Notes: generated by a model from the sequence alone, not told the origin. A stretch of DNA of 64,000 nucleotides from Hirundichthys speculiger (GCA_018398805.1 JAGFBZ010003029.1:32041-96040); one strand, 5' to 3'. Shown: positions 23,633 to 35,942, counted from the stretch's first letter. Program-made: numbers and translations.

Positions 23633-24337
23633 ATTGATTTGGATGTTGTATCACATCATATCAAAGCCCCCCCCATCCCCCCCCCCCCCACCACACACAC
23701 ACACACACACACTGCACAGTTGCTGTAAAGAGGTGTTGCATTGAGGAGGAATGATCTTCTATAGCAGAGTAGAAGACGCTTTGTTGAGTCATGATCATTT
23801 TGCACAGAGGATGCGTAGTGTTGTCTCCAGTGAGACCATCTGTCTTCTCAATGGAATAAAAAGGAAGGAAAAGATGCTGAAATCCAGTTGAAATACTGTT
23901 GAAATGGGTTAAAGCCCTTAAACATCTTGCAACTAAAGAAAGTTTAAATGAAAGAGTGGTCAAACCACAAGAAAGAGGTATTCTACAGAAGGCTGTCATA
24001 CTTCTTCCACAACGATGGTATTTTTCTTGAATAAGTATACTGTTGTTGTGAGTGGCTGGGTTTCAATGCACCCATCTAGATCCATTTGAGATCTTGCTAC
24101 CTGTAAGGCCTTGCTCACATTGATCACACATCTCACATCTTATCTGAAATATTATGATGTGGCTCTTGTGTTGGATTTTGCATTGTAGATTTGTTATGGC
24201 AGCTTCTATGGAGCTTTTGAGCTAATTGCTTTGGTTTTACCCCAAAACTGTTGATAGTGTCTTTTCATCTGTTTGTGTAGTGTTGTGTACATTTTTTTTT
24301 TTTAAATATAACAGATAAAACACGTTTTACTTGACAG
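23633..24337. other. Intron with poly-C and (CA)n tract
   Basis: C-runs at about 23667-23690 and (CA)n at about 23691-23712, then ordinary intron sequence to the acceptor TTACTTGACAG. Confidence 0.5.
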
Positions 24338-24457
24338 GGTCTTAAAAACCAGTCTCGGATCAAGATGAATATTGTGAGATGTCCCCCGGTAACAACAGTG
24401 CTCATCAGACGGCCAGACCTCCGCTACCAGCTGGGCTTCAGCGTTCAGAACGGCATT
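24338..24457 (+). CDS. apba1: apba1 exon (end of PDZ1, start of PDZ2)
   Basis: Forty codons encode [20 protein letters not shown] followed by [20 protein letters not shown]. The acceptor is CTTGACAG and the donor is ATT|GTGAGT, phase 0. The IRRPDLRYQ wording points to APBA1 rather than APBA2, where, as I recall, IKRPDLKYQ is found. LGFSVQ is the carboxylate-binding loop of PDZ2. Confidence 0.98.
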
Positions 24458-24548
24458 GTGAGTAGTACTGGGATTTTGTTCTTACTCAAAGTGTATCTGC
24501 AGTCTGTTAAACTACTTGAGCAAAAATCGCTCACCTGTCCGTCAACAG

Positions 24549-24689
24549 ATCTGTAGCCTTATGCGTGGTGGAATCGCTGAAAGAGGAGGGGTCAGAGTGG
24601 GTCATCGCATCATTGAGATCAACACCCAGAGCGTTGTGGCAACACCCCATGAAAAAATTGTTCACATCTTGTCCAATGCTGTCGGGGAG
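24549..24689 (+). CDS. apba1: apba1 exon (PDZ2)
   Basis: Forty-seven codons start [20 protein letters not shown], continue [20 protein letters not shown], and end LSNAVGE. The acceptor is GTCAACAG and the donor is GAG|GTGAGG. The preceding intron is 91 bp. A Thr stands where mammalian APBA1 has Gly in EINGQSVV, as remembered. Confidence 0.98.
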
Positions 24690-25261
24690 GTGAGGTATCA
24701 CACAAGATATAATAATGTGATCTGGATTTGGAGTTACTTCATGCAAATAACATTCTCCCTCTAACTACTTGAAGGAGTTGAATGAAAACATCCAAAGAAC
24801 CATTCAACATGGGAAATTCTGCGATACACGGCCATTAAATTATTAGAGCTGTTGCCAGTCAATAATGTAGCCCAGAACCTTCCCTGCTTCCTATCTACAA
24901 AATCCACTGTGTCAAACTTACAAATATTCATCAATAAGTTTCAATCATGTTTGAAACAAATCCTGGGAGCTTAAGTTGGCCGCAGTGAAAATATCACTGC
25001 TGCCTAGCCAGTGACATGGGGGATATTTAACTAACAAAGGGGAGATTGATTCATTTAAATTCTATAAAATTCTGGGAGCAAACATTCGTTCTGATCATCA
25101 GCAATGTTGTTAAATGTATTTACAGAGTGAATTTAAGACAATAGGAGTTTAACCTATGGAAGGGCTGTGCACTAGAAATAAAACAAAATGACATTCCATT
25201 AAAACAAAATAAAACACATCAAGATCTGAATGAACTGAATGTTAATGTGTCTGTTCAACCG
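24690..25261. other. Start of the long last apba1 intron
   Basis: AT-rich intron sequence in which no feature could be supported. The intron continues to 35942 and holds the L1-like element, a minisatellite and the nested hAT elements listed below. Confidence 0.6.
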
Positions 25262-25751
25262 TGTTTTTTTTGTAATTCTCTTTTTATTAGTTTTCTTATT
25301 ACAAACAAAATCACAAGGATACAAGACATACCATACACATGACAATGTACCAAAAGACAGGACTGAAACAGACACTACCAAGAAAGAAAGGAAAAAAAAA
25401 ACAAACAAACAAACAAACAAAGGGTCACAGTATCATCATCAAAAATCAGCCTACAACAACATTACAAGTTTCAATGCATAAAGCCTTGCTATTCATATCT
25501 CAACTTAATAAGTTGCATTGATCTGCATGGTCAGACATAATCACTTAGAAAATACCACCCAGGCCGTCCAGGGAGGATATAAGGCACCAAAGAAGCAGAG
25601 GAGAGCCTTGCTGTTTTGTCTTACTATAAATCAGTTATTCGTTCAATACCAAGTTTAAGTAAGTATTTTCCAAAATATCTCCATCTTATTGTTTAGTTTA
25701 AAAATTATTTGTTCATGGTTTGCTATTTTAGTAATTTCTCCACACCATTCA

Positions 25752-28700
25752 TTAAAAGGGATGGCATTTCTCGTTTTCCAGTGCCTTAGCACTCCTACAG
25801 CCGGTAATAAGGGCTAATCTACACCACACAACCAGTTGGTCTGTCAAGCGAACCCCTTCTGGTATCATACCTAACATGCAGAGTGCTGGGTTTTGTATCG
25901 TTTCAGTATCCAGTACCTTATTAAGTAAGAATATAATATTATTCCATAAATTTCTGGTCATTTGACAATCATATAACATATGTTTAAATGTACCTTTGTC
26001 ACTATCACACCTCCAACATAAATCAGAATCCCGTAGTTTGAGTCTTGCCATCGTATATGGAGTCCAGTAGCTCCAATGAATAATCCTATAAGTGATTAAT
26101 CTCATCTGTATCTCTCTCGATGTTTTATACCAGGAACCCACAATTTCTCTGAACCTCTCATCAGTTATTTCTCTCCCTACATGCTCTTCCCAGGCTCGTT
26201 TGAGACCATTAAGTCTTGGTGTGAGAGCTTGTCTCATGGTACTGTAAAATCTCGAAGCCCCACCCTTCACCTGTTGTCTGGCCCGTAACATTTCCTGTAT
26301 ACTGGTTTGATGTATTAAGGGAAATTTCTTTTTTATGGACATTACACAACTTCTCAGTTGGAGATATTTCCAAAAATCTTTCTTAGGAATTTTTTATTTA
26401 ATCATTATTTGTCCAAATGACATAAAATAGTCATCCTCGAAAACATCTTCAATAAAAATTATACCTGCCTCGACCCAAGTTTTCCAATAAAGCGTCTTCT
26501 TGCCCACTTTCAAGAGTTTATTGTGCCAAAGAGACGATTTTTCGGTGAAGGAAGGGTTTTCCCCAATAATTTGATGTGATATTTTCCAAGTATCCCTCGC
26601 AAACTCAAGCAGTGGGTTCCTAAATGGTATTTCTCTCCTTGCATGTGATATAAAAGCCTGTAGTGGGAGGGGTCCTGTAAGTTCCTTTTCAATTAAAACC
26701 CATCTTGGAACTTGGTCCTCTGCCAAATACAGTTTGGACATCTGATTCAAAGAAAAAGCATATTGATACCAATCTACTTTTGGTAGACTGAGACCCCCAT
26801 CTACATTAGCTGCGCATAGTTTAATTTTATTAAAAAGAGGTCTTCTGCCTGCCCATAAAAATGAATTAACTGCCCTTTTGAATCTTGATAGTAGTGGAGG
26901 AGGGAATCTTAAAGGTAAGAGGTATGTGACATAGTTGATTTGTGGCACTATCATCATCTTTAAGATGTTTATTTTGCCTAATAAAGATAGTCCCAGCTTT
27001 GTCCAATTTTGTAAGGTACTCTCAATTTCCTGAATAAGAGGAAAGAGATTGTCCATCATTATGTTATTCAGAGCTGGGGTAATCTTAATGCCTAGATAAA
27101 CCAGGCCTGAAGGAAGCCAGTTAAACTGCCAGTTTTTTCTAATCGCTGGTGAGCAAATCTTTGACAAAGGCGTTGCCTCTGATTTCCCCCAATTTATCTT
27201 ATAGCCTAAGATCAAAGAAAAGGAATCAATAACCGACAATATATGAGGAACAGCTATTTCTGGATTTGAGGATAACAACAACACATCATCTGCATATAAT
27301 AGCAGTTTATGTTCTGCTTTTCCAGCATAAATTCCCCTAATATTCGTGTTACCTCTAATGGCAGCCGCTAAAGGCTTCAGTGCTAACGCAAAAACCAGTG
27401 GGCTAAGGGGGCACCCCTGCCTCGTGCCTCTATGGAGGTCAAAGTTTCCCGACTTCTTTCTGTTTGTCAGTATTGAGGCTTTAGGATCGCTGTACAGCAG
27501 TCTTACCCAATTTATAAATGAAGATCCTAACCCAAACCTATGTAATGTCCTGAATAAATACCTCCACTCCACTCTATCAAATGCTTTCTCAGCGTCAAGC
27601 GAGAAAGCAACAGTAGGTTCGATGTTATTCCTTGTGTGCCAAAGTAAATGTAATAACCTTCGAACATTGTCTGCAGAAGACCTCCCCCTAATAAAACCCA
27701 CCTGGTCCGGGTGAACAAGACTGGGCAAGTATTTCTCCAGTCTTATGGCCAGAACTTTAGCCAATATTTTGGCATCTACATAAATAAGTGAAACTGGTCG
27801 ATAGCTTCCGCATTGCTGAGGGTTCTTGCCTTTCTTGTGTATAAGTGTGATTATAGCAGATCGCATACTCTCTGGCATATGGCCTCTTTAAATGCATCCT
27901 GAAAAACAGTGCGTAACTTTGGTGCCAAGATGTCAGAGAATGCTTTATAAAAATCACTCAGGAATCCACCCCCCCCCCCCCCCCCGGGAGACTTTCCAGA
28001 ATTCAGAGTTTTTATAGCTTGGAGGATTTCTTCTAATGTAATATCTCCTCCAATGTCTTTCTGTATTTGTTCTGGTAGAGATGGAAAATGTATCGCTGAC
28101 AAAAAATTGTCTATATCCTCCTCTGTTTTGGTGAGCTGTGATGTATACAGTGATTGGTAAAATGTCCTAAATGCCTCATTTATCTCCCCATTATCTGTGG
28201 TTAAGACCCCGTCATCTTTCAACACAGATGTTATTAGTGTTTGGTTGTATTGTTGTGTTGCTCGCTGGGCCAAAAACCTGCCAGCTGTTTCTTCTTGTTC
28301 ATAGTACCTCTGTCTACACCTGAACAACGCATATTCTGCTTTCTTCTGCAAGATGGAATTTAATTTGTATTTTAGTTTATTTAAGTGAGACAGAACTCCC
28401 GGATTAAGTTGAGATGCATGTGACTTTTCAAGCTCCTTAATTTCCTTCTCTAAATTAAGTAAGCGGATAGTAGATTGTTTTTTAAGGTACGAGGTGTGTT
28501 GGATTAATCTGCTTCTTAAACAGGCTTTAAACGCGTCCCACTCCAGACCAGGGTTAGTAGTTGACCCTTCATTAAATTCCCAGTATTCCAAAATTTATTT
28601 TTTGATGAAATCGTATGATTTCTCATCATGGATTAGGGAAGTATTAAATCTCCAATTGCTTATAAAATGTTTAGATCCTGAATTAAATCGAATCAACATT

Positions 28701-29404
28701 TTCCACTGGAGCATGGTCTGACATAACAATGTTACCAATTGATGCGCCCACAATCATATCTACCAGCTGTTTAGATACCAAGAAGTAATCTATTCTAGAA
28801 TAGGAAGAGTGTGGATTTGAATAGAAAGAATACTCCCTTTCTTGAGGATGTAAGAGCCTCCAGATGTCAACCAACCCTAATTCTTCTTCCAAAACATCTG
28901 TCGCTAGTTGAGATTTCTGTGTTGATCTTGTGTTAGGCACGTTTGATTTATCAAGTACAGGGTTTCTCACCTGGTTAAAATCCCCCTCAAGTATCACATA
29001 GGTATTCCCAATCTTTTTAACAATATTGCAAATCTCAACAAAAAAATCAGAAGAGTCAGTATTTGGGGCATATATATCAATAAGAGAACATCTAATACCA
29101 CCGAAACTTGTGTCTAATGCCACCCATCTGCCATCCCCACCAGAAAGTTGCTTATGGATAACAATGTTTAGGTTCCTACGGATTCGGATGCACACTCCCC
29201 TCTGTTTGGAGGGGTAGTCACTAAAAAATATTTTACCACCCAGTCTCTCTGGAGTTTTGTGGATTCCTCATTATTTAAATGAGTTTCCTGTAAGAAACAG
29301 AGATCTACCTTTTTTTGTTTCAGGTACAGAAGAAGTTTTTTCCTCTTAATAGCTAAATTTGCCTCTTTAATATTCCAAGAGAGCACCTTAAGTGTTTCCG
29401 TCAT
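25752..29404 (-). pseudogene. L1-like ORF2 (endonuclease-reverse transcriptase), several breaks
   Basis: It starts MTETLKVLSWNIKEANLAIK (endonuclease, with the WN metal-site Asn) and has LCFLQETHL with the catalytic Glu. After a frame break near 29190 it continues through DIYAPN, EGDFNQV, SRIDYFLVS and SDHAPV, the remaining endonuclease motifs. The linker region (28591-27851) is followed by another shift near 27870. The RT then runs from MPESMRSAIITLIHKKGKNP, with FSLDAEKAFDRVEW (first Asp), RGTRQGCPLSPLVFALA and LLYADDVLLLSS (catalytic pair). A stop at 26394 separates it from the C-terminal part (26342-25752), which has a CWRCDSDKGTFKHMLYDC zinc-knuckle-like motif. The order and motifs are complete, but the protein is not. 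Confidence 0.92.
27969..27985. repeat. C homopolymer inside L1-like ORF2
   Basis: A run of 17 C on the + strand lies where related elements encode SGKSPGPDGF between the linker and RT domains. It turns this into a glycine run. It looks like local expansion of a G-rich codon stretch or an assembly error. Confidence 0.85.
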
Positions 29405-30532
29405 AATTGGCTTTTTTCTGTTATTTTGATCTGTGTCCCTGACCAACAGCCTAAACATTATTCCAAACTGTATAAACATGTCATTGTAAGCCACATTCTT
29501 AATTATCTGCTTCCCTGTGCTAAACATATACACAAAAAACGAATAAAAACATACACATAGAAGAAACCACTCAACTGGCCACCACTTCCGAACAAGATGG
29601 TTTGCCATAACCTTAACTCCTAAACAAAACAATGGAGTCCCGTCTCCGCTGGACGCTCTCCCTGATCCCCTCCTTTCTTTTAACATTAACTTTTCTCAAT
29701 TTTGTTATTTTTGTTATTTATTTATTTTTTATTTATTTATTTATTTTTATTTTTTTCCTATTTTGGCTTCATCCCTGCATATATGTTTTTATGGGAGAAC
29801 TAACAATAGTCCTTCCCCATATCTTACTTTGACATAACCTACTGATATAAGGTGGCTCATAGTCTATCCGGAACCCTGCAAGTTATAGCCAGACACGTCT
29901 GGCAAATAAATTCCCAACCTATGATTCATTCTCATACAATGTTAGTACATTCCCTTCTTTTACATAACACCTCCCAGCATTGAGTCCTGTACATAATTTA
30001 TGCAAACCTTCCATTCTTTCACAGCCCTTGCTATCAAGTTATAAAAAGAAAAGTAAAAGAAAATTCAAATAAAATCAGATGCTGCAGGAAATCACTTTTA
30101 ATTCCCAAAGTCCTATAAATTAACTTAAAATAAAATATGACCCATTTTAAATATTCAAAAATGACAAGTATCGTTCATGAGTTCAAATGGTTTATCGTGA
30201 GCTTTCAACCGTTATCCTCCTTGCAGCATCCCTCCCAATAAATAAAGCAAATCTATACATGGAAGTAAATAAATATCCAATCACCTCGAGCGCAGTGACG
30301 GGGCTGCAATATCTGTGAACAGTCTTACAACGTATTGGAAGATTCAAGGAAAAGAACTGCCAAATGTAGAAAAAATATAGGGGAGGGGGGAAATAAACAA
30401 AACAAAAACAAAAAAACAAAAAAAACAGAAGGGATCTATTTGTAAATGTCAGATGTAAAATCGGGTTTTAGCTCACCATATCAGGGTTTGAAGACGGCTT
30501 GTCTAATAGATCATTTTGTCCAGTTTGTTTTA

Positions 30533-31338
30533 TCAGCCTCTTGATGAAAGAAAAGCTGCAGCATCCTCAGGTGAAGTGAAGGTGTGTCTGATGATGTCAT
30601 CGACCACTCTCAGCATGGCTGGGTATATCATAGTGCACCGCAGCCCCTTTTCCTGCAGCTTCCTCTTCACCCCATCAAACTTTTTGCGCTTCTGAATAAC
30701 GTCCTGAGACAAATCCTGGAAAAATGAGGCTGGTTTGCCCCTCCACGTCACTCAACCTTTCTCTCTTGCCGCAGGTAGAACAGCCTCCCTGGCTGTGAAT
30801 CTCAGGAAGCGCACCAGAATGTGTCGGTCTCTGCCTCCTCGTTGGCCGGTTCTGTGGGAGCGTCGATTTCAAAATCCCGTGTCAGCTCGACATCCAGTGT
30901 TTCAGAAATGAGTTTCTGTACAAACCCCTGTACATCACTTCCTTCGGCCCCTTCCTCTATCCTCACGATGCGAACATTATTACGCCGACCGGCATCCTCC
31001 GGGTAGGTAACTCGCTCCTGCAGCTGTGCGACGTTTCTCATCGCGGTGTTCACCGCTGTTTCTCTCGCCCCATCGATATCCTCGAGCGTCGAAATCCGTG
31101 TTTCAGCTTCAGTCACCCGGTGTCCAAGAGTCTCCACTGTAGTTTGGACTGCATCCATGCCTGTTTTCAGCCCGCTCATGTCCGACGCTATGGTTTGGAG
31201 CAAAGTTTTAATGCTAGCTAGCTCGGCTGCGGTGTCTATCTGCGGGGGCGCCATGTTGTCGTCTTTGTCTTCTGCAGCCGGTCGGTTAATTTGGCTTCTC
31301 AGACCGTACTGCGTGATAGATTTTTGGACTCCCTGCAT
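30533..31338 (-). pseudogene. L1-like ORF1 (coiled-coil RNA-binding protein), frameshifted
   Basis: It starts MQGVQKSITQYGLRSQINRP. A long heptad region follows (ELASIKTLLQTIASDMSGLK, then GMDAVQTTVETLGHRVTEAE and RISTLED), then an RRM-like part with RRNNVRIVRI, the usual ORF1p signature. The frame changes near 30810. A second frame from 30751 gives MTWRGKPASFFQDLSQDVIQ and KRKKFDGVKRKLQEKGLRCT, the C-terminal domain. ORF1p binds the element RNA and forms trimers through the coiled coil (known for the family). Confidence 0.85.
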
Positions 31339-31480
31339 AATTCTTCCTTTCTTATCCTAATATATAGTTGTTTTATGTATCTTAGATAACTCCAATGTTG
31401 ATATAGGAGGGTGAACAGGATAAAGGCCCGCGGAGAGTCACACTACGCAGCCATTTCGGGTGCACGCCTCACCGGAGGTC

Positions 31481-31763
31481 CGTCTTCAAGGTTTTTAATG
31501 TCGGAACACTTTCTTTTTAAATAGATAAATAAATAATAATTTATTCCACAGATTATGAGCAGCAATTGCAAACACATGGTCACCTCTGTTTTCTGAATCT
31601 TGGAACATTAAAGGGCATCAAAACCATTGTAGAGTTTTACCTCTAATGCCTGCGTAGTGACCAAACCATGACATGAAGATGCTCTAATCCAGCTGACTGG
31701 ACTGCAGGGGCAACTTGAGCAGAACTCTCCTCAACCTCTACCGGGGGCACAGCAACACTTTCC
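31481..31763. other. Intron between L1-like element and minisatellite
   Basis: Ordinary sequence with no feature supported. Confidence 0.4.
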
Positions 31764-32693
31764 AGGGGCCTGTCCTGGGCCTGTCCTGGGCCTGTGGGCC
31801 TGTCCTGGGCCTGTCCTGGGCCTGTGGGCCTGTCCTGGGCCTGTGGGCCTGTCCTGGGCCTGTCCTGGGCCTGTGGGCCTGTCCTAGGCCTGTCCTAGGC
31901 CTGTGGGCCTGTCCTGGGCCTGTCCTGGGCCTGTGGGCCTGTCCTGGGCCTGTCCTGGGCCTGTCCTGGGCCTGTCCTGGGCCTGTCCTGGGCCTGTGGG
32001 CCTGTCCTGGGCCTGTCCTGGGCCTGTCCTGGGCCTGTCTGGGCCTGTCCTGGGCCTGTCCTGGGCCTGTCCTGTCCTGGGCCTGTCCTGGGCCTGTCCT
32101 GGGCCTGGGGCCTGTCCCCCTGGGCCTGTCCTGGGCCTGTCCTGGGCCTGCCTGTCCTGGGCCTGTCCTGGGCCTGTCCTGGGCCTGTCCTGGGCCTGTC
32201 CTGGGCCTGTCCTGGGCCTGTCCTGGGCCTGTCCGGGCCTGTCCTGGGCCTGTCCTGGGCCTGTCCTGGGCCTGTCCTGGGCCTGTCCTGGGCCTGTGGG
32301 CCTGTCCTGGGCCTGTCCTGGGCCTGTCCTGGGCCTGTCCTGGGCCTGTCCTGGGCCTGTCCTGGGCCTGTGGGCCTGTCCTGGGCCTGTCCTGGGCCTG
32401 TCCTAGGCCTGTCCTGGACCTGTCCTGGGCCTGTGGGCCTGTCCTGGACCTGTCCTGGGCCTGTGGGCCTGTCCTGGGCCTGTCCTGGGCCTGTCCTGGG
32501 CCTGTGGGCCTGGGCTGTCCTGGGCCTGTCCTGGGCTATCCTGGGCGTGTCCTGGGCCTGTCCTGGGCCTGTCCTGGGCCTGTCCTGGGCCTGTGGGCCT
32601 GTCCTGGGCCTGTCCTGGGCCTGTGGGCCTGTCCTGGGCCTGTGGGCCTGTCCTGGGCCTGTCCTGGGCCTGTCCTGGGCCTGTCCTGGGCGT
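31764..32693. repeat. 11-bp GC-rich minisatellite (GGGCCTGTCCT)n
   Basis: About 930 bp is built almost entirely of the 11-bp unit GGGCCTGTCCT, with scattered 8-bp units GGGCCTGT and rare T-to-A or C-to-A changes. Neither strand has stops because the unit lacks TAA/TAG/TGA in any phase. Long frames (repeating LGLSWACPGPV on +, RPRTGPGQAQD on -) therefore cover it and are not genes. It lies in the last intron of apba1. G-triplets recur every 11 bases on both strands. Confidence 0.95.
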
Positions 32694-33738
32694 CTTCTGT
32701 TGGAATGGGTCAGAAACACTTCCCCTGGAAGGCATTCGGCAGGGGCCCAACCAGACAGCCACACCATCTCATCTAGCTCTTTTCAGTACGCAGAAACAGT
32801 GACTTTAATCTGGCCCTATCCTGGATAATTTACTGCAGCTTCTCACCTTATCTGTGAGGATGCTGCCCCAGTCCACCTGTCAACTTCAAGTCCTCCACTT
32901 GAGGAAGCAACTCAGAGTGGGCAGCATTCCCTGGTTGGTCAAATTCCCATGAACTCTACAGTGTCTGTGAAGCAAAGAGCTGGCCTGTCAGCTAAATGGT
33001 AAATGGACTGTATTTATAAAGCGTTTTTCTGGCCTTGTTGACCGCTGAAAGTGCTATACAGTACGAGCCACATTCACCCGTCTTGGACACACTTTAATGC
33101 TCTCTTAGTCTAAAGAGATTTCTTTCCTATTCAGTCTTGAAAGTGCTTTTTCTTTCATACATATAATCATACACCAATGAATGGACTGGGAGCAATGTGG
33201 GGTGTCAAAGTGTCTTACCCAAGGACACTTTGACATATGGTCTGTGAGGCCAGAACCACTTCGTGTCAGGTTGGCAGATTACCGTTGAGTCTGTTGAGCC
33301 ACAGAACCAAACTCCACTGAACTCTTCTTTCCAGCATCCTGACAGAGCTTTTACTAGTCAGGCTGATGAGTGATTCCTTTCAACACACTTTCTTAGCTTC
33401 CATTTGAGTTGCTTCCTTTTCGGGGTTGTTATTTGAAGTTTGGCACAAGTTTTACACCAGATGCCCTTCCTGGTGCAACCGGGAGTTGAACCTGGGACCG
33501 CCCATATGGTAGGTGACAGCACTAAGCAACCAGGGAGGCCTCGCTTCAACACATTCTCTTGTTCCTCTGAATCCCCAACCAAAGTTTCAAAATTTTTTCG
33601 CTGAGATCGATTCCAAAAACTTTTATTGAGCGTTGAATTGAGCCCAACAGTTTCTAGCTGGTATTACCCCACCTCATTCTCCACCATTAAAGGAACGTTT
33701 CCAAGTCTCAGTAGTCACTTTCAGCTAATGCTGATCTG
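32694..33738. other. Intron with fish interspersed repeats (no gene)
   Basis: From about 32993 to 33310, TAAATGGACTGTATTTATAA followed by a CCCAAGGACACTTTGACAT stretch is the wording of a widespread fish repeat. At about 33440-33540, GGGAGTTGAACCTGGGA is the reverse complement of a tRNA B box (GGTTCAACTCC), suggesting a tRNA-derived SINE on the minus strand. Boundaries are not determined. Confidence 0.5.
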
Positions 33739-33956
33739 GTCACCATTAGGGCTGGGCCAAAAAATCGATTTTTATATTAATCGCGATTTTTTTTCTGGGG
33801 ATTTTAAAAAATCGATTCTCATACAAGAATCGATTTTTATATATTTAATGGTGGGGTAAAGAGTTCGGGTGGCACCGTGGAAATACTCCGCTCGCTGTCT
33901 CTTTTGTCATCTACACTTCCGGAAATAGAAGCGCGTGTGTCACCATAGTAACCAGA

Positions 33957-34247
33957 ATGCCGGCAAATTCACGCGACAAAATGGCGGAGTGCAGCGAGTG
34001 GAGTACTTTCACAGAGTCTGAACTCTTTCCCCCACCGCCCCATTTCAAATCAAACGTATGGACTTTATTTGGTTTTTATAAAAAGCACGCGGCAGGAGAG
34101 CTCGATATGAGGAACGCCATATGTAAGCTTTGTCGCAGTCAAATTTCTTACTGTAACACCACGAACATGATGGCGCACATCCTTCACCACCACCCAGAGA
34201 GGTCTGAGCTCTCTGACAGGCTGGGTCCGCGTTTACTCGAGAGTTAA
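33957..34247 (+). pseudogene. BED-type zinc finger N-terminus of a hAT transposase
   Basis: It reads MPANSRDKMAECSEWSTF, then NVWTLFGFYKKH, AICKLCRSQISYCNTTNMMA and HILHHHPERSEL before a stop. The CxxC followed by HxxxH, with preceding aromatic residues (VW..FGFY), is the BED finger used by hAT transposases and ZBED host proteins to bind DNA. Only 96 codons remain and no RNase-H-like domain follows. Confidence 0.75.
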
Positions 34248-34850
34248 AGATACTGGCGGTGGCAGCTAATGTCAGGACTCGGACAGTTAAATGATTATTC
34301 ATTAACGCGGCGTGTTTGTCATGAAACAATCGTGTTGCCGTAGCGTGTTATTACCGGTTTGTTTACCGGCAGCTGTAAAGCACAACGGATCACCAACATG
34401 ACAACACTGCATGAGAACATATTCACGACACGTCCTGACCGGTGTAGGCTATTAGCATTAGCAGTTGCTATCAACAGCATCTGTATCCGCAAAGAAAATA
34501 ACGACGTGGATTTATTGTCGTTTCCATCACGTAGCCTATGTAGCAACTGAACCGGTAGAAGAAGACAACTTTAGGTAAGAAAATCAAGTTTTATTTAACG
34601 CTAGACAACTTTTAAAATTAGCAACTATAGGCTGTATTGTCTGAGTTCCATTCGGGTAACTCGGTTCAGTTCGTGGTCGGAAACTAAAGACTCGGGTCGG
34701 GTTGGTTCCAGGTCCAAAAATTGCGGGTCCATTCAGGTTTGGACTCCCGAACTTATGATAATAGCTCGGGTCGGGTCGGTTTCGGGTCGAATTTTCACGG
34801 CTCCATTCGGGGTCGGGTCCATGAAAGTGGACCCGTGAAGACCTCTAAAC

Positions 34851-35064
34851 CAGAGGTCTTCAACCCTGGTCCTCGAGGCACCTATCCAGCAGGTTTTAGA
34901 GGTTTCCCAGCTTCAACACACCTGATTTTAATTAATGGTCATTATCAGGTTGTCCTCAAAGTCTGTTGATGACACAACCACTTGTATCACGGTGTGAAGA
35001 AGAAGGTGAAACATCTAAAACCTGCTGGATAGGGTGCCTCGAGGACCAGGGTTGAAGACCTCTG
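34851..35064. mobile_element. hAT MITE nested in the hAT remnant (8-bp TSD CTCTAAAC)
   Basis: The 214-bp element has nearly 50-bp inverted arms, starting CAGAGGTCTTCAACCCTGG and ending CCAGGGTTGAAGACCTCTG. It is flanked by perfect CTCTAAAC at 34843-34850 and 35065-35072. It must be younger than the surrounding hAT. Confidence 0.95.
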
Positions 35065-35942
35065 CTCTAAACTACAGAAATTGCACATTTTTTTTAAAAT
35101 ATTAAAACTTATTTAATCTTTATATTTGTATTATTATTTCATACTTGAAATAATAATATAATAATAAATATATATTATTATAATATTATATATAATAATC
35201 AATAATTACATATAATAAATATAATATTTAATATTATTATTATTTATTATTATATGATTTTTATATTTCAATAATTGAAATAAAAAAATCGCAATACTTG
35301 GTAAAATCGAAATGCAATACTCGTTTAATCAGAATCGCAATATAAATCGAATCGGGACCCAAAAATCGTAGGAGAATCGAATCGGCACAAAAGTGTATCG
35401 GCACAGCCCTAGTCACCATGGAAGTGATCAGGCCACTTCTACGTCAAACTGTTGTCCAGTCTACATTGGACAATCCTTTCTGACCAGCAGTTTATCTCTT
35501 CAATATCTCTTTATAATATACAGTCATGACGAGCAATCATGATGTTTTGGCAAATAAACATTATTGCCTACTAATACTACTACTCCTCATATTTGTGCGT
35601 GTTGTACTGTGCAATCATTCTTTGTGGACTTTTGATGTTTTTTGATATATAGTGCACACTGAGAGTTTTATTACTCTGTCTGATGTTGTCTGTGTTCATT
35701 CGCCATTTAATGATTGGGTCCAGTTCTTTAGGATGGCCAGTTCAAGTATATGTGCGTGATTTATGTCATAGGTTTTACTTAAAAAGAGCAGGATGGTTTA
35801 GTTTGCATGTACACTGGTGTCTTTGTAATCTCTGCCCAGCAGCGGTAAGAACAGCTGTGCAGTTACAACATCAGTCTGTGGTTGTTCCTAGTGCTCTGGG
35901 TTGACTGAAAAAAGTGGATTGTTGTGTTTGTATCTGTTTCAG

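Larger units (their letters stand above)
25262..31480 (-). mobile_element. L1-like non-LTR retrotransposon, near full length, inactivated
   Basis: About 6.2 kb on the minus strand is laid out as 5' region (about 31480-31339), ORF1 (31338-30533), spacer, ORF2 with endonuclease then reverse transcriptase (29404-25752), and 3' region. The end is marked on the + strand by a T-run at 25263-25271, the complement of a poly-A tail. Both ORFs carry frame breaks. ORF1 (coiled coil) and the L1-type RT place it in the L1/Tx1 group. The 5' boundary and target duplication could not be fixed. Confidence 0.85.
33747..35411 (+). mobile_element. hAT transposon remnant with BED zinc finger (8-bp TSD GTCACCAT)
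   Basis: The element starts TAGGGCTGGGCC and ends GGCACAGCCCTA, inverted ends with one mismatch. GTCACCAT duplications lie at 33739-33746 and 35412-35419. Subterminal AATCGATT-type motifs are mirrored near 33770-33840 and 35290-35400. It carries a BED-finger ORF (33957-34247), an AT-rich stretch (35100-35280) and a second hAT nested at 34851-35064. The catalytic part of the transposase is missing, so it is an internally deleted derivative. Confidence 0.88.

Noticed and set aside
31715..32828. Long frames with LGLSWACPGPV or RPRTGPGQAQD repeats
   Set aside because: The 11-bp unit has no stop in any phase on either strand, so open frames are unavoidable.
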